From JAEYFP01 sp964566545 (GTDB lineage Bacteria; Bacillota; Clostridia; Lachnospirales; Lachnospiraceae): 64,000 nucleotides of DNA. Below, piece by piece: positions 1-8,788 of this stretch (position 1 is the stretch's first letter; the number at the start of each line of letters is the position of its first letter). Position numbers and translations under genes: made by a program. Below the pieces are notes generated by a model. That model was not told the DNA's origin, searched no databases, and saw only the letters and a list, made by a program, of their open reading frames with translations. Location: positions 27,920 to 91,919 of the forward strand of contig CAZMIX010000006.1 in assembly GCA_964566545.1 (NCBI GenBank). The letters run 5' to 3'.

Positions 1-428
1 TCTTCTACCGATACAACCTTGTCTGCGCTGACAAAGGAATTGGAGTCCGGTCCGTTGAAGTAGAACAGAACATCCGGCTCGGAACCAACTTCAAAGTCTG
101 CCAGCACTCTTGCCTTGAAAGCCTCATCCGCCGTACCTGATGCATCGTTGACTGTATTTCCTGTCTCCTCCTGATACTGTGCCAAATACTTCTGATATGT
201 TACGGCTCCGCCGTCATTACCTGCATAGGTAGTCGTTACGTTTAAGGTAACCGGTCCTGTTGCTGCCGCTTCTTCTGCCGGAGCTTCCTTAGCCGCATCG
301 TCTGCTGCAGGAGCTTCTTCTGTTACCGCCGCACTCTCCTCTGCCGGAGCTGCCGCTGTGCTGCCGCATGCTGCAAGACCAACGGTCATCGTACATGCGA
401 GTAGAATTGCCAATACTCTTTTTTTCAT
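1..428 (-). CDS. Sugar ABC transporter substrate-binding lipoprotein (5' part, runs off the window)
   Basis: This is the N-terminal 142 codons of an extracellular solute-binding protein; the rest lies beyond base 1. The start ATG (426-428) has a GGAGG site 7-9 bases upstream. The protein begins with a lysine pair and a hydrophobic stretch ending in a lipobox (LAAC), so it should be a lipid-anchored surface protein. An Ala/Glu-rich linker follows, then a region typical of family 1 solute-binding proteins (TLNVTTTYAGN..., and DVLFYFNGPDSN). It lies downstream of a YesM-type kinase and of GH94 and phosphohexomutase genes, so a beta-glucoside or oligosaccharide ligand is likely; this is inference from context. 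Confidence 0.85.
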   Translation of the reverse strand, partial: MKKRVLAILLACTMTVGLAACGSTAAAPAEESAAVTEEAPAADDAAKEAPAEEAAATGPVTLNVTTTYAGNDGGAVTYQKYLAQYQEETGNTVNDASGTADEAFKARVLADFEVGSEPDVLFYFNGPDSNSFVSADKVVSVE

Positions 429-452
429 TTTGATTCCTCCCAATATTTTATT

Positions 453-470
453 GATGACACTGTTATCATC
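453..470. promoter_or_regulatory. Imperfect 18-bp palindrome before the solute-binding protein gene
   Basis: Arms GATGACA and TATCATC (6 of 7 paired) flank a 4-base centre. It sits 25-42 bases upstream of the lipoprotein start, in the 101-base gap after the kinase gene. It could be an operator or a small hairpin in the leader. No convincing promoter was found beside it, because the flanking sequence is almost pure A/T. Confidence 0.25.
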
Positions 471-529
471 TGCTTATATCATAAAAATTTTTATAAAAAA
501 TTGGAATGATTGCGTTTGCGATTAATTGT

Positions 530-2314
530 CTATCCTTGTTCTTCCTGTCTATTCATACTGATAATTAACGTGCTGATCGTGTGATTTTCGTCATTTGTAT
601 CAATGACAAGCCCGCATTCCTCTCCATAAATGATTTTAAGCCGCCGGTTTACATTCCGGATACCGAGGCTTGTGGAGCCTACGGAATCCTTGATTTCACG
701 GTCTGTAAGCAGGATCTCGATCTTATCCCGATCGGCATTGCTTAACGTTCCGTCGTCCATGATTTCGATATAAAGCTTTTCCTCCCTTTTGAATACGCTC
801 AACGTCACCTTTCCCTGCCGCATCGCATTCATACCGTGCTCCACCGCATTCTCGATGATCGGCTGGACGATGAGCCGCGGCACCTCCACATGCAAAAGGG
901 ACTCGTCAATTCGCTCGTCATACTGGAATTTCTCCCCGTAGCGCTGCTTGATGATGTACAAATAGGCATCGACATAGCTCAACTCCTCCGACAGAGGGAC
1001 AAGCTGCCGTTTTTCCCTGTTCATCGTCGCCGCGAGCATCGTCGAAAGCGCCTCAATCATCCCGCACACCTTTTCATTTTCATTCAGCCGGGCTTCCCAG
1101 TTGATGATTTCCAGCGTATTGTTCAGAAAATGCGGGTTAATCTGGGATTGCAGCGCCATAATATTCGCGTCCCTCAGCGCCAGCTCCTCCAGATAAATCT
1201 GCTCAAACTGGTGCTTTAACTCCGCACTCATCCGGTTGAACGCCTCATCCAAATAGGCGAACTCCTTGCTGTTGTCGATCTGCTCGATTTGATGTCCATA
1301 ATTTCTTTCGGTGATTTCATGAGCCGCCCGTACGAGCTTATTGACAGGCTTTGTCACACACCGTTCAAAGAACAGCAGCACGAGGACGATCAGCGGAAGC
1401 ATAAAAATCATAAGAAGGGCAAACACGTATTTGACCGCGTCCATGCCGTCCACAATCGTTTTGGCATCCAGCTTGACGATCGCAGTCACCTGATGCCCGT
1501 CCTGCTTGACCTGCCGGTATACCCAATGCTCGTCTCCTATTTTTTGATAAATACTGCCGCTTCGCGCAGGCTCCAGTTCCCTTTTTCTGAATTTTTCAAT
1601 AGCCTCCACGTCCTTTGCCTCTAACAGCACCTCTCCGTCCGACAACAGCTCCACATCCTCATAGCCCCAGACGCTTTCAAAGCCCTGAAACATCACGTCC
1701 TTGTTGATCTCGGAAAGAATGACCGCATACGGCTCATAGGAAGCGTTCATCAAATTTCTGATGAGATAGATCCTGTTGCCGACATTTAATAACACCGTAT
1801 TGGTGTCAAGCTCCCTTGTGCAGGCGTCCACCATCTCACGACCGTTCTCTTTAAATTCGCTGACACCCGCGTAATTTCCGCCGAGCGAATAGGCATACGT
1901 GTAAAAAATATTTTCCGGCATATCCGTAAAATAAAGCATCGTACACATAAAGGCCTCATTATACCGGTACTGCTGCGCGAGGAACAGCGTCACCCTCTCG
2001 TACAGCTCGACTCCGTTACCTTCCTCTTGATACTGCGCCCAGCTGTCCTTCACCGTCGGCATATAGGACGCATTCTTAGAGGCGGTCACCGCATCCGACA
2101 CCTGCATCAGATAGACCTCTACGGCGTTATCCATCGAAGAAACGATCGTGCGCTCGATCTGCGAATTGATGCCGCGCGATACGGTCGTAAACAGGGCAAA
2201 GCTTAAAAGCATCAGGGGCAGCAGCCAGCAAAGCAGCAGCATAAATATCATGCTCCAGCGCAGCTCTCTTTTCTGATTCAGAAATTTTCTGATCTCTCGC
2301 ATTCGCTTCTCCAT
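530..2314 (-). CDS. YesM/LytS-type sensor histidine kinase
   Basis: A 594-residue membrane kinase. Transmembrane segments at about 22-46 and 296-317 enclose an extracellular sensor of about 250 residues. A HAMP-like linker follows, then a His_kinase domain with the phospho-acceptor His395 in QINPHFLNN, and an ATPase domain with N-box QPIIENAVEHG (484-494). AAGGAG lies 6 bases before the ATG. YesM-family kinases usually pair with an AraC-type YesN regulator that controls a carbohydrate ABC transporter. No such regulator is in the window, so it may lie beyond base 1. The gene follows the phosphohexomutase gene by 39 bases and precedes the solute-binding protein, which supports sensing of the same sugar. 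Confidence 0.93.
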   Translation of the reverse strand: MEKRMREIRKFLNQKRELRWSMIFMLLLCWLLPLMLLSFALFTTVSRGINSQIERTIVSSMDNAVEVYLMQVSDAVTASKNASYMPTVKDSWAQYQEEGNGVELYERVTLFLAQQYRYNEAFMCTMLYFTDMPENIFYTYAYSLGGNYAGVSEFKENGREMVDACTRELDTNTVLLNVGNRIYLIRNLMNASYEPYAVILSEINKDVMFQGFESVWGYEDVELLSDGEVLLEAKDVEAIEKFRKRELEPARSGSIYQKIGDEHWVYRQVKQDGHQVTAIVKLDAKTIVDGMDAVKYVFALLMIFMLPLIVLVLLFFERCVTKPVNKLVRAAHEITERNYGHQIEQIDNSKEFAYLDEAFNRMSAELKHQFEQIYLEELALRDANIMALQSQINPHFLNNTLEIINWEARLNENEKVCGMIEALSTMLAATMNREKRQLVPLSEELSYVDAYLYIIKQRYGEKFQYDERIDESLLHVEVPRLIVQPIIENAVEHGMNAMRQGKVTLSVFKREEKLYIEIMDDGTLSNADRDKIEILLTDREIKDSVGSTSLGIRNVNRRLKIIYGEECGLVIDTNDENHTISTLIISMNRQEEQG

Positions 2315-2353
2315 GGGGTTCTCCTTTATTATGTTTCTCTCACCGTTAAATCT

Positions 2354-3787
2354 TTATTCCGGTTTCCATGTGAGGGACAGATAGCTTTCAAACAGCTCGC
2401 ATACCGTTTTTGCGTCGGACGGATTCTGCATTTCACAGAAAATCCGAAGCAGAGGCTCCGTACCCGAGAAGCGGCAGACTACCCAGCCGCCGTTTTCAAA
2501 ATAGACCTTGCAGCCGTCCAGATAGGATACGTTTTTGATCGGAAACGGCAGGTCAGGCAGCTTCTTTTCGGTCAGGACCAGGCGGCTGATCGCCTCCTTT
2601 TTTTCCTGATTGAACTTATAATCCCTTTCTTCCATATGAATGCTGCCGCATTCAGCTTCGATATCCCGATAAATTTCCGAAAGCTTCTTATTGGTACAGG
2701 CAAGCATTTCCGCAAGCAGGGCTGCCGCATAGATGCCGTCCTTTCCCTTGATGTGTCCCCGTACCGTCAGGCCGCCCGAGGACTCCCCGCCAAGCACAGC
2801 GTCAGTCTCTTCCATTTTTGCTGAAATATATTTAAAGCCGACCGGCACCTCATAACAGCGTTCGCCGAATTTTTCCGCCACGCGGTCCAGCATATGGGTC
2901 GTCGCGATATTGCGCACGACCGGCCCGTGCCAGCCCTTATACTTCACAAGATAATAATAAAGCAGCACGAGGATATCGTTCGGGTGCAGAAACCTTCCCG
3001 TATCATCGATCACGCCGATCCTGTCCGCGTCGCCGTCCGTCGCGATCCCGATATCGCATCGGTTATCCAGCACAAAATTCTGCAGCGCGCGCAGTGTGGA
3101 GGCGGTCGGCGCCGGAAGCTTTCCTCCAAACAGCGTATCGTGGCGCTCGTTGATCGTTTGCACCTCACAGCGCGCCGTATGGAAAATCGTTGTCAAAGAA
3201 GTCTCGCTGACACCGTACATCGGGTCAAGCGCTATTTTCAGCCCTTGTCTTCTAATCATATTGACATCGATCATCGAAAGGATATTGTCCAGATATTCAT
3301 TCAGCGGATAGATCTCCTCGATCAGCCCCTGTTTGATGCCTTTTGCATATTCCATCGATGCAGCCGACGCTCCGCTCTCTTGAAGTCTTGCAAGATACTG
3401 CTCGATCTCCTTTGTCTGTGCCTCGTCTGCGTCCCTGCCGCCGTATGTAAACACCTTGACACCGTTGTAAATGGCCGGGTTGTGGCTCGCGGTGATCATC
3501 ATTCCGTAAGGAAGCTCATATTTCATCACATAAAACATAATGAGCGGCGTCGGGGCGGATTTATTCACGAGAGACACCTTAATGCCCTCCGCAGCAAACA
3601 CCTCTGCCGCCCACTGCATCGCCTCTTTTGATAAAAACCGCCTGTCATAGCCGATGACGATCCCTTTTTCAGCGACGCCCTCCTGCTTCATCTTATCCGC
3701 AAGCGCCTTTGAAAGAAGCTGGATATTCACCTTTGTAAACTCATCTCCGATAATGGCTCTGAAACCGCCTGTTCCAAATTTAATCAT
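2354..3787 (-). CDS. Alpha-D-phosphohexomutase (phosphoglucomutase/phosphomannomutase family)
   Basis: A 477-residue cytoplasmic enzyme that moves phosphate between C1 and C6 of a hexose. All four family signatures are present: phosphoserine loop TASHNP (Ser101), metal loop DGDADRIG (251-258), sugar loop GGESSGG (333-339) and phosphate loop SGTEP (441-445). GGGAGG stands 7 bases before the ATG. It is 12 bases downstream of the GH94 phosphorylase gene, whose product is glucose-1-phosphate, so phosphoglucomutase is the likely activity. Phosphomannomutase or a bifunctional enzyme cannot be excluded from motifs alone. Confidence 0.92.
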   Translation of the reverse strand: MIKFGTGGFRAIIGDEFTKVNIQLLSKALADKMKQEGVAEKGIVIGYDRRFLSKEAMQWAAEVFAAEGIKVSLVNKSAPTPLIMFYVMKYELPYGMMITASHNPAIYNGVKVFTYGGRDADEAQTKEIEQYLARLQESGASAASMEYAKGIKQGLIEEIYPLNEYLDNILSMIDVNMIRRQGLKIALDPMYGVSETSLTTIFHTARCEVQTINERHDTLFGGKLPAPTASTLRALQNFVLDNRCDIGIATDGDADRIGVIDDTGRFLHPNDILVLLYYYLVKYKGWHGPVVRNIATTHMLDRVAEKFGERCYEVPVGFKYISAKMEETDAVLGGESSGGLTVRGHIKGKDGIYAAALLAEMLACTNKKLSEIYRDIEAECGSIHMEERDYKFNQEKKEAISRLVLTEKKLPDLPFPIKNVSYLDGCKVYFENGGWVVCRFSGTEPLLRIFCEMQNPSDAKTVCELFESYLSLTWKPE

Positions 3788-3799
3788 AACGCATCCTCC

Positions 3800-6190
3800 C
3801 TACCCCATGATGACATCGACACGGCAGTGCAAGCCCGACGCCAGCTTCGAAACCTTCTTTACATTCATTCCGTCCAGCTTGATTTCCTTAATGCCCTTCA
3901 TCACGCCGTCGGGGTTACACACATGGATCTCGTAGACCGCACCGCACCACTCTCTCGTCACGCAAAATTCCTTCCAGTCCGCCGGTATGCACGGGTCGAT
4001 GACGAGCTCGTCAAACTGCGGCCGGATGCCGAGCATATAACGTGTTGCCGAAAAATAAGCCCAACCGCCCGTTCCGGTCATAAACGGATGCCTTGCGCGC
4101 CCATGCGCGCTGTGGTCTTTTCCCATAATAAACTGGCAGTACGAATACGGCTCCGCCTCTCTGATTTCAATCAGATCGTTTTGGTTATAGGGCGAAAGCG
4201 CATCGTAATATTTCATCGCGCGGTCACCTCTTCCGAGCATACATTCGGCGGCCCATGCCCATGGATTCGGATGGGAAAATACCGCGCCGTTTTCCTTCAC
4301 GCCCGGATATACCCTTGTCACGAAGCCGATATCGTCATCGGGAACCGTGTAGGAGGGGCCGTTTAGCATAATCCCGTAAGGCGTGTACAAATACTGCTCC
4401 ACGCTGTCCATCGCCCTTCTCCCCTTTTCGTTCACTTCCGCTCCAGACAAAACGGCCCACGCGTTGCTCTCCAAATGGAGCTTACCCTCCGTATCCTGCT
4501 TCGTGCCGATTTTCTTTCCATTCTTTGTCACGCCGCGGATAAACCAGTCCTCATCCCAAAGCTGCGTATCGCATACATCCTTTACATGCGCCGCCATAGC
4601 CCGGTAATGCGCCGCGTCCTGGGCTCGCTCCAGCTTTTCCGCCAGCTCGATGAAATAATTTAGCGCCCAATAATGTAAAAAGGAGACAAGCGCGCTTTCC
4701 CCGCCGCCAAGATTCAGGCAATCGTTCCAGTCGGCCCGAAGCCCTTTGCAGATGCCGGTCTGTCCGACCTGCTCGGCTGAAAACTCAAGGATCCGTTTCA
4801 TATGTTCATAAACGGTTCCTTCCCCGCCGTCCGCATAGGTAATCACTTCGTCCGCAAAGGAAATCTCTCCCGTTTCCTTGATATATTCGACAATAGAGCC
4901 CACAAGCCAGAGCGCGTCGTCGGAACAGGCATCCTTGATGCCATGGATCATATCGGCCCGATCGGGCGTCGGAACGACCGTCGGAGATTTAAACGGCTTT
5001 ACCGAGGTGTCCGGCTCAAACCATTCCGGCTCGAACAGATGCAGCCCGTAGCCCTGCTTCACAAGCCCCTTTAAAAGCTGTGTGATGCGCTTCTTGCACA
5101 TCCCGGGATTCGAATGAGGAATCGTCATCGCGTCCTGCGCCGTATCCCGGTAGCCAAGCCCGGTTCTTCCTCCCACCTCGATAAATGAGGCAAAACGCGA
5201 GAACATGACGTTGATTTCCGCCTGATAGAGCGTCCATGTATTGATCAGCGTATTCATGCCCTCGTTCGGCGTTTGTATCTGAAGCTTGTTCTGCTTTTTC
5301 TCCCAATAATTCTTTAGCCTGGCATAAGCGGAATCCACAGCGCCGGCTCTGCTGAATTGTTCTCTGACCTCTCTGCCCTTCTGCCGGTTTCCTTCTCCGA
5401 GCATAAAAATGATCCGTGCCTCTTCGCCGGGTTTCAGCGTGAGCTTCTTCATAAGAGAACCACAATGGTTATTGCCCTTTTCAAACGAGCCGCCGCATTC
5501 ACCCTTTTCCACGGCGATCGGATTGTTCTCCGTTCGGTATGCCCCAAGGAAGCTGTCCCGCAGGCTGTCAAAGCCGTCCGGCTCCTCGCTGCACGCAAAG
5601 TATTGAAATCCGAACTCTTCATAGAATAAATCATGCTCAATAATGCCGTCCTCATAATCGCTTCCGGCGCAATACATACTCATCTGAAAATTCTGGTTAT
5701 CGATCGTAATATGGTGGAACGAAAATTCACAATAGGAAAAGACACGCAGGCTACGCTCCGTTTCCCCCGTGTTTTTTATTTTCACATCCCAAAGCTCGAC
5801 GTTTTCATTAAGTGGCACCGATAACGTCTGGGAAGCCTGAATATCCTTATAATCACACTCATAAACCGTATACGAAAGGCCGTGGCGGCAGCGGTACGCA
5901 GCCTGATTGAGAGACTTTCCGACAGGTTGCCAGGAAATGCTCCAATAATCGCCGTCCTCATCGTCCCGGATATACACATAATGCCCGGGGCGGTCCATCG
6001 GAACGCCGTTTCCGCGAAAGCGCGTAATACGGTGGTATTCCGGAGATTTATAAAACAAATATCCGCCCGCCGTATGATTTACGACAGCGCACATGTCCTG
6101 TAGTCCTAAATAATTCGTCCACGATGTCGGCAAATCCACCCTGTCGATCACATATTCCCTTTTTTCATTATCAAAATGTCCGTATTTCAT
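3800..6190 (-). CDS. GH94 disaccharide phosphorylase (cellobiose phosphorylase-like)
   Basis: About 796 residues, the normal length of cellobiose phosphorylases. These enzymes split a beta-linked disaccharide with inorganic phosphate to give glucose-1-phosphate and a free sugar. The N-terminus MKYGHFDNEKREYVI and the motif RADWND (485-490), which carries the general-acid Asp region of GH94, support the family. The start at 6190 is preferred over upstream codons because it matches the family N-terminus and has GGAG 6 bases upstream. It is probably cytoplasmic, since no signal peptide is visible. Cellobiose is the most likely substrate; laminaribiose or longer cellodextrins remain possible. It is the first gene of the unit with phosphohexomutase, kinase and binding protein. 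Confidence 0.9.
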   Translation of the reverse strand: MKYGHFDNEKREYVIDRVDLPTSWTNYLGLQDMCAVVNHTAGGYLFYKSPEYHRITRFRGNGVPMDRPGHYVYIRDDEDGDYWSISWQPVGKSLNQAAYRCRHGLSYTVYECDYKDIQASQTLSVPLNENVELWDVKIKNTGETERSLRVFSYCEFSFHHITIDNQNFQMSMYCAGSDYEDGIIEHDLFYEEFGFQYFACSEEPDGFDSLRDSFLGAYRTENNPIAVEKGECGGSFEKGNNHCGSLMKKLTLKPGEEARIIFMLGEGNRQKGREVREQFSRAGAVDSAYARLKNYWEKKQNKLQIQTPNEGMNTLINTWTLYQAEINVMFSRFASFIEVGGRTGLGYRDTAQDAMTIPHSNPGMCKKRITQLLKGLVKQGYGLHLFEPEWFEPDTSVKPFKSPTVVPTPDRADMIHGIKDACSDDALWLVGSIVEYIKETGEISFADEVITYADGGEGTVYEHMKRILEFSAEQVGQTGICKGLRADWNDCLNLGGGESALVSFLHYWALNYFIELAEKLERAQDAAHYRAMAAHVKDVCDTQLWDEDWFIRGVTKNGKKIGTKQDTEGKLHLESNAWAVLSGAEVNEKGRRAMDSVEQYLYTPYGIMLNGPSYTVPDDDIGFVTRVYPGVKENGAVFSHPNPWAWAAECMLGRGDRAMKYYDALSPYNQNDLIEIREAEPYSYCQFIMGKDHSAHGRARHPFMTGTGGWAYFSATRYMLGIRPQFDELVIDPCIPADWKEFCVTREWCGAVYEIHVCNPDGVMKGIKEIKLDGMNVKKVSKLASGLHCRVDVIMG

Positions 6191-6277
6191 TCCATTCTCC
6201 ATTCTGCCGTCCATGACAACTTTAAACAAAGCAACAAAAACAGCTATCGCACACATCAGAGTCCTCTCTATACGTTG

Positions 6278-6306
6278 AGTATAACAGATTCCTCTTTCCA
6301 TGATAA
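6278..6306 (-). promoter_or_regulatory. Sigma-A promoter candidate for the GH94 unit
   Basis: Read on the minus strand, TTATCA (6301-6306) and TATACT (6278-6283) are separated by 17 bases. Transcription would start near 6271 and give a leader of about 80 bases. The inverted repeats GCAATAGCTGT (6309-6319) and ACAGCTATCGC (6240-6250) bracket this promoter and could be paired operator half-sites. Confidence 0.5.
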
Positions 6307-6367
6307 GTGCAATAGCTGTGAATATTTGACTGATTTTGCCCTGCCTGTTACATTTGTTATTTATTCG

Positions 6368-8089
6368 TCATTCGCCCGAGTCCGTCTGGCCGCCCTGTCC
6401 TTCTGGGCCGCCCTGCCCTCCGGGGCCACCGCCCCGGCCGCCAAATTGCCCGTTCGGCTGCTGCATTGTGCCGTCTCCATCCGGCGGCTCCATGGTACCG
6501 GTTCCGTCAGGTAGTTCCATGCCATCGGGAGGCGTCATCATTTCTCTGCCGGTACCATTTGCTCCGTCCTGCCTGTTTCCGGGGCCGCCCATGCCGGAGC
6601 CTGTGCCGTAAAGAAGTCCGTCCATCGTGATTTCCTGTGTTTCTTCGCCCATCACCACCGTATAAATGCCGTCTGACGCAATTTCCGGAATACTGATCAA
6701 GACAGAGCCATATTCCTTCGTCGGCGTAAAACGGAGCTGCTCCGTTCCGTCCGCATCCATCAGCACGACAGCACCGGTCTGCGCCGCGGACGTTGTTACG
6801 AGAATCGAGCCCTGTGTCGAGCTGTCCGAAAAATTCATCGCCATGCCGCTCGCACCCGCTGCGACAAAAATGCCTCCTGTGATTTCGCCCGTTCCATTGT
6901 AATCGAGCGCACCGTTTCCACTGTTTGTCGGACCCGACACGTACGTCTCTCCTCCGGATACATACAGACCGCCGTTCGAATCAATGCCGTCTCCGCCCGC
7001 GTCGACCGTGATCGTACCGCCCGTAATGCGGATATAAGACTCGGATGTGCCGCCCTGCATCTGCGTGTCCGAAAAGTCGCTGCCCTGCATGCCCGAGCCT
7101 TTATTGCCGCCCGCAGCATTCAAGCCGTCATCCGAAACGGCCACACTGATCGTGCCGCCATTGATATCGATCGTCATTCCTTCGATGCCCTCGTAGCCGT
7201 CCGAAACAGTGATCGTGCCGCCGTCGATCGTCACATTATGCTCGGCGTGAACGCCGTCGTCCGCCGCATTGATCGTCAGCTCTCCGTCAGCGATATAGAC
7301 AAAGCCTTTGTCCGCATCCTCGCTGTTATCGCTGTGAATGCCGTCATTGCCTGCTGTGATCGTATAAGCTCCCGCCGCGATCCGGACACTGTCCTTACCT
7401 TCCAGGCCATGGTTTCCCGCACTTACGATGTAGCTACCGCCCGTTAATACAAGATCATCCTTCGAAGTGATGCCATTTCCCGAATCGGTCGTGACCTGCA
7501 GACTTCCGTTTCCGTTCAGCGTCAAATCCGCCTTCGAAAAAATTACCGCGTCGATCTTGTCTTCCCCTTCTCCCACCTGGGCAAAGGTTCCTGACGTGGT
7601 AAGCGTACTCGTCGTTCCATCGGCAAGTGTGAGAAATACCTTATCCGCCTGCTTAATGTATACCGGAGCAGAATCGGCGCTGCTGATTTCTACATTGTTA
7701 AAAACAAGATGTATTTTTGCGCTCTCATCCGCATCTACGATCAACTGTCCGGCCGATAAGCTGCCGCTCACGACATAGGTACCTTCTGCCGTGATCGTCG
7801 CTGTCGCATTCTCCACACTGACGCCGTCTCCGGCCTCGATGCCGCTATCGGACAGAACGATGCTGACGCTCTCGCTTTCCTCATAGTCCGTTTCATAGTC
7901 TCTGTCCGTAAACATTTCGTCCCCGTCGGCTGTGCTTTCCGATTCGGATGTCTGCGCATCCTCCTGCTTTTCTTTTGCCGCTTCAGCAAAACCGCTTTGC
8001 GCGGCCACGGTCCCGTTTGACGCACAGCCATACAGCAGGCTGCCTGCAAGCACCACGCTCATTAAAATTCCCATCCATTTTCTTTTCAT
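6368..8089 (-). CDS. Secreted beta-helix carbohydrate-binding-domain lipoprotein
   Basis: A 573-residue protein with a lipoprotein signal (lipobox LLYGC, Cys22) and an acidic Ser/Glu/Asp linker. Residues about 90-420 form a long series of short beta-strand repeats with motifs such as GIEGMTIDINGG and GDGIDSNGG, typical of right-handed parallel beta-helices. The last 75 residues are very rich in Gly, Pro, Asp and Gln with repeated PPDG blocks. The family is often named carbohydrate-binding domain-containing protein (DUF4353-like), with no proven function. It follows the DUF4956 gene by 9 bases and is the last gene of the VTC cluster, so it probably works at the cell surface with those two proteins. 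Confidence 0.82.
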   Translation of the reverse strand: MKRKWMGILMSVVLAGSLLYGCASNGTVAAQSGFAEAAKEKQEDAQTSESESTADGDEMFTDRDYETDYEESESVSIVLSDSGIEAGDGVSVENATATITAEGTYVVSGSLSAGQLIVDADESAKIHLVFNNVEISSADSAPVYIKQADKVFLTLADGTTSTLTTSGTFAQVGEGEDKIDAVIFSKADLTLNGNGSLQVTTDSGNGITSKDDLVLTGGSYIVSAGNHGLEGKDSVRIAAGAYTITAGNDGIHSDNSEDADKGFVYIADGELTINAADDGVHAEHNVTIDGGTITVSDGYEGIEGMTIDINGGTISVAVSDDGLNAAGGNKGSGMQGSDFSDTQMQGGTSESYIRITGGTITVDAGGDGIDSNGGLYVSGGETYVSGPTNSGNGALDYNGTGEITGGIFVAAGASGMAMNFSDSSTQGSILVTTSAAQTGAVVLMDADGTEQLRFTPTKEYGSVLISIPEIASDGIYTVVMGEETQEITMDGLLYGTGSGMGGPGNRQDGANGTGREMMTPPDGMELPDGTGTMEPPDGDGTMQQPNGQFGGRGGGPGGQGGPEGQGGQTDSGE

Positions 8090-8098
8090 GTTTGCCTC

Positions 8099-8788
8099 CT
8101 ACAATTCCTCCGGTGTCCCGGCCTGTTTTGCCATCACGATTTCCAGATTTCCATTCCGGCATCTCAATTCGTCAATCATCTGCTTTTCTTCTTTGGCGTC
8201 TTTCAGCGTGACAGCGTAAATCAGCTTAAACAGGCTTCCCATGCTCGCCGTTTTTACGCTGCTTAACTCCCACTGCGATGTGTATTTTGTAAACAGGTCG
8301 TCAAAAACACCCATATAGTCCAGATCCTCCGGAATCGTGATGCGCAGCACGCGCTCCATGCTCTTTCCGTTTCCGAGGCGGCTGTTCGTATAAAGCGCCA
8401 TAACCGCGCCCACAACGATGCTGAACAAAACCGCGTATCCCAAATATCCCATTCCGGCCGCCAATCCTGCCGCCATCGCGATGAATATGGCGCTGATCTC
8501 CTTCGCGCTGCCCGGCACCGAACGGAACCGTACGAGGCTGAAGGCCCCTGCCACCGCGACGCCCGCCCCAAGATTTCCGTTTACCATCATGATGACCATG
8601 CACACGACGGCAGGAAGGATTGCGAGCGTAATGACGAAGCTCTTTGTATACCGGCTTTTATAAGTATATAACAGGGCGAGAAACAGCCCGATCGCGAGCG
8701 CCGTACCGACGCATAATAAAAAGAAAACAAATGTGACGGTTTCGTCACCGCCATCCATAACTCCCATAAATAAACTGCTAAGCAACAT
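8099..8788 (-). CDS. DUF4956 family membrane protein
   Basis: 229 residues with about four transmembrane helices in the first 140 and a soluble C-terminal domain. The loop GAFSLVRFRSVPGSAKEI followed by a glycine-rich helix (GLAAGMGYLGY) is the DUF4956 signature. The start at 8788 is preferred over the longer frame because GGAGG lies 8 bases upstream and it begins just inside the last codons of the VTC gene (11-base overlap), which suggests translational coupling. Function is unknown. VTC-domain and DUF4956 genes are repeatedly found side by side in bacteria, so the membrane protein may work with the VTC enzyme or its product. Confidence 0.85.
   Translation of the reverse strand: MLLSSLFMGVMDGGDETVTFVFFLLCVGTALAIGLFLALLYTYKSRYTKSFVITLAILPAVVCMVIMMVNGNLGAGVAVAGAFSLVRFRSVPGSAKEISAIFIAMAAGLAAGMGYLGYAVLFSIVVGAVMALYTNSRLGNGKSMERVLRITIPEDLDYMGVFDDLFTKYTSQWELSSVKTASMGSLFKLIYAVTLKDAKEEKQMIDELRCRNGNLEIVMAKQAGTPEEL

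Noticed and set aside
481..505. A/T palindromes upstream of the solute-binding protein as terminator or promoter
   Set aside because: They are nearly pure A/T with no GC stem and no well-spaced -35/-10 pair.
2894..3631. 245-codon open frame on the plus strand
   Set aside because: It is antisense to the phosphohexomutase gene, which has all family motifs; the plus frame has biased, Arg/His-rich composition and no family resemblance.
5016..5465. 149-codon minus-strand frame inside the GH94 gene
   Set aside because: It is an alternative frame of the intact GH94 gene, with no ribosome site or family match.
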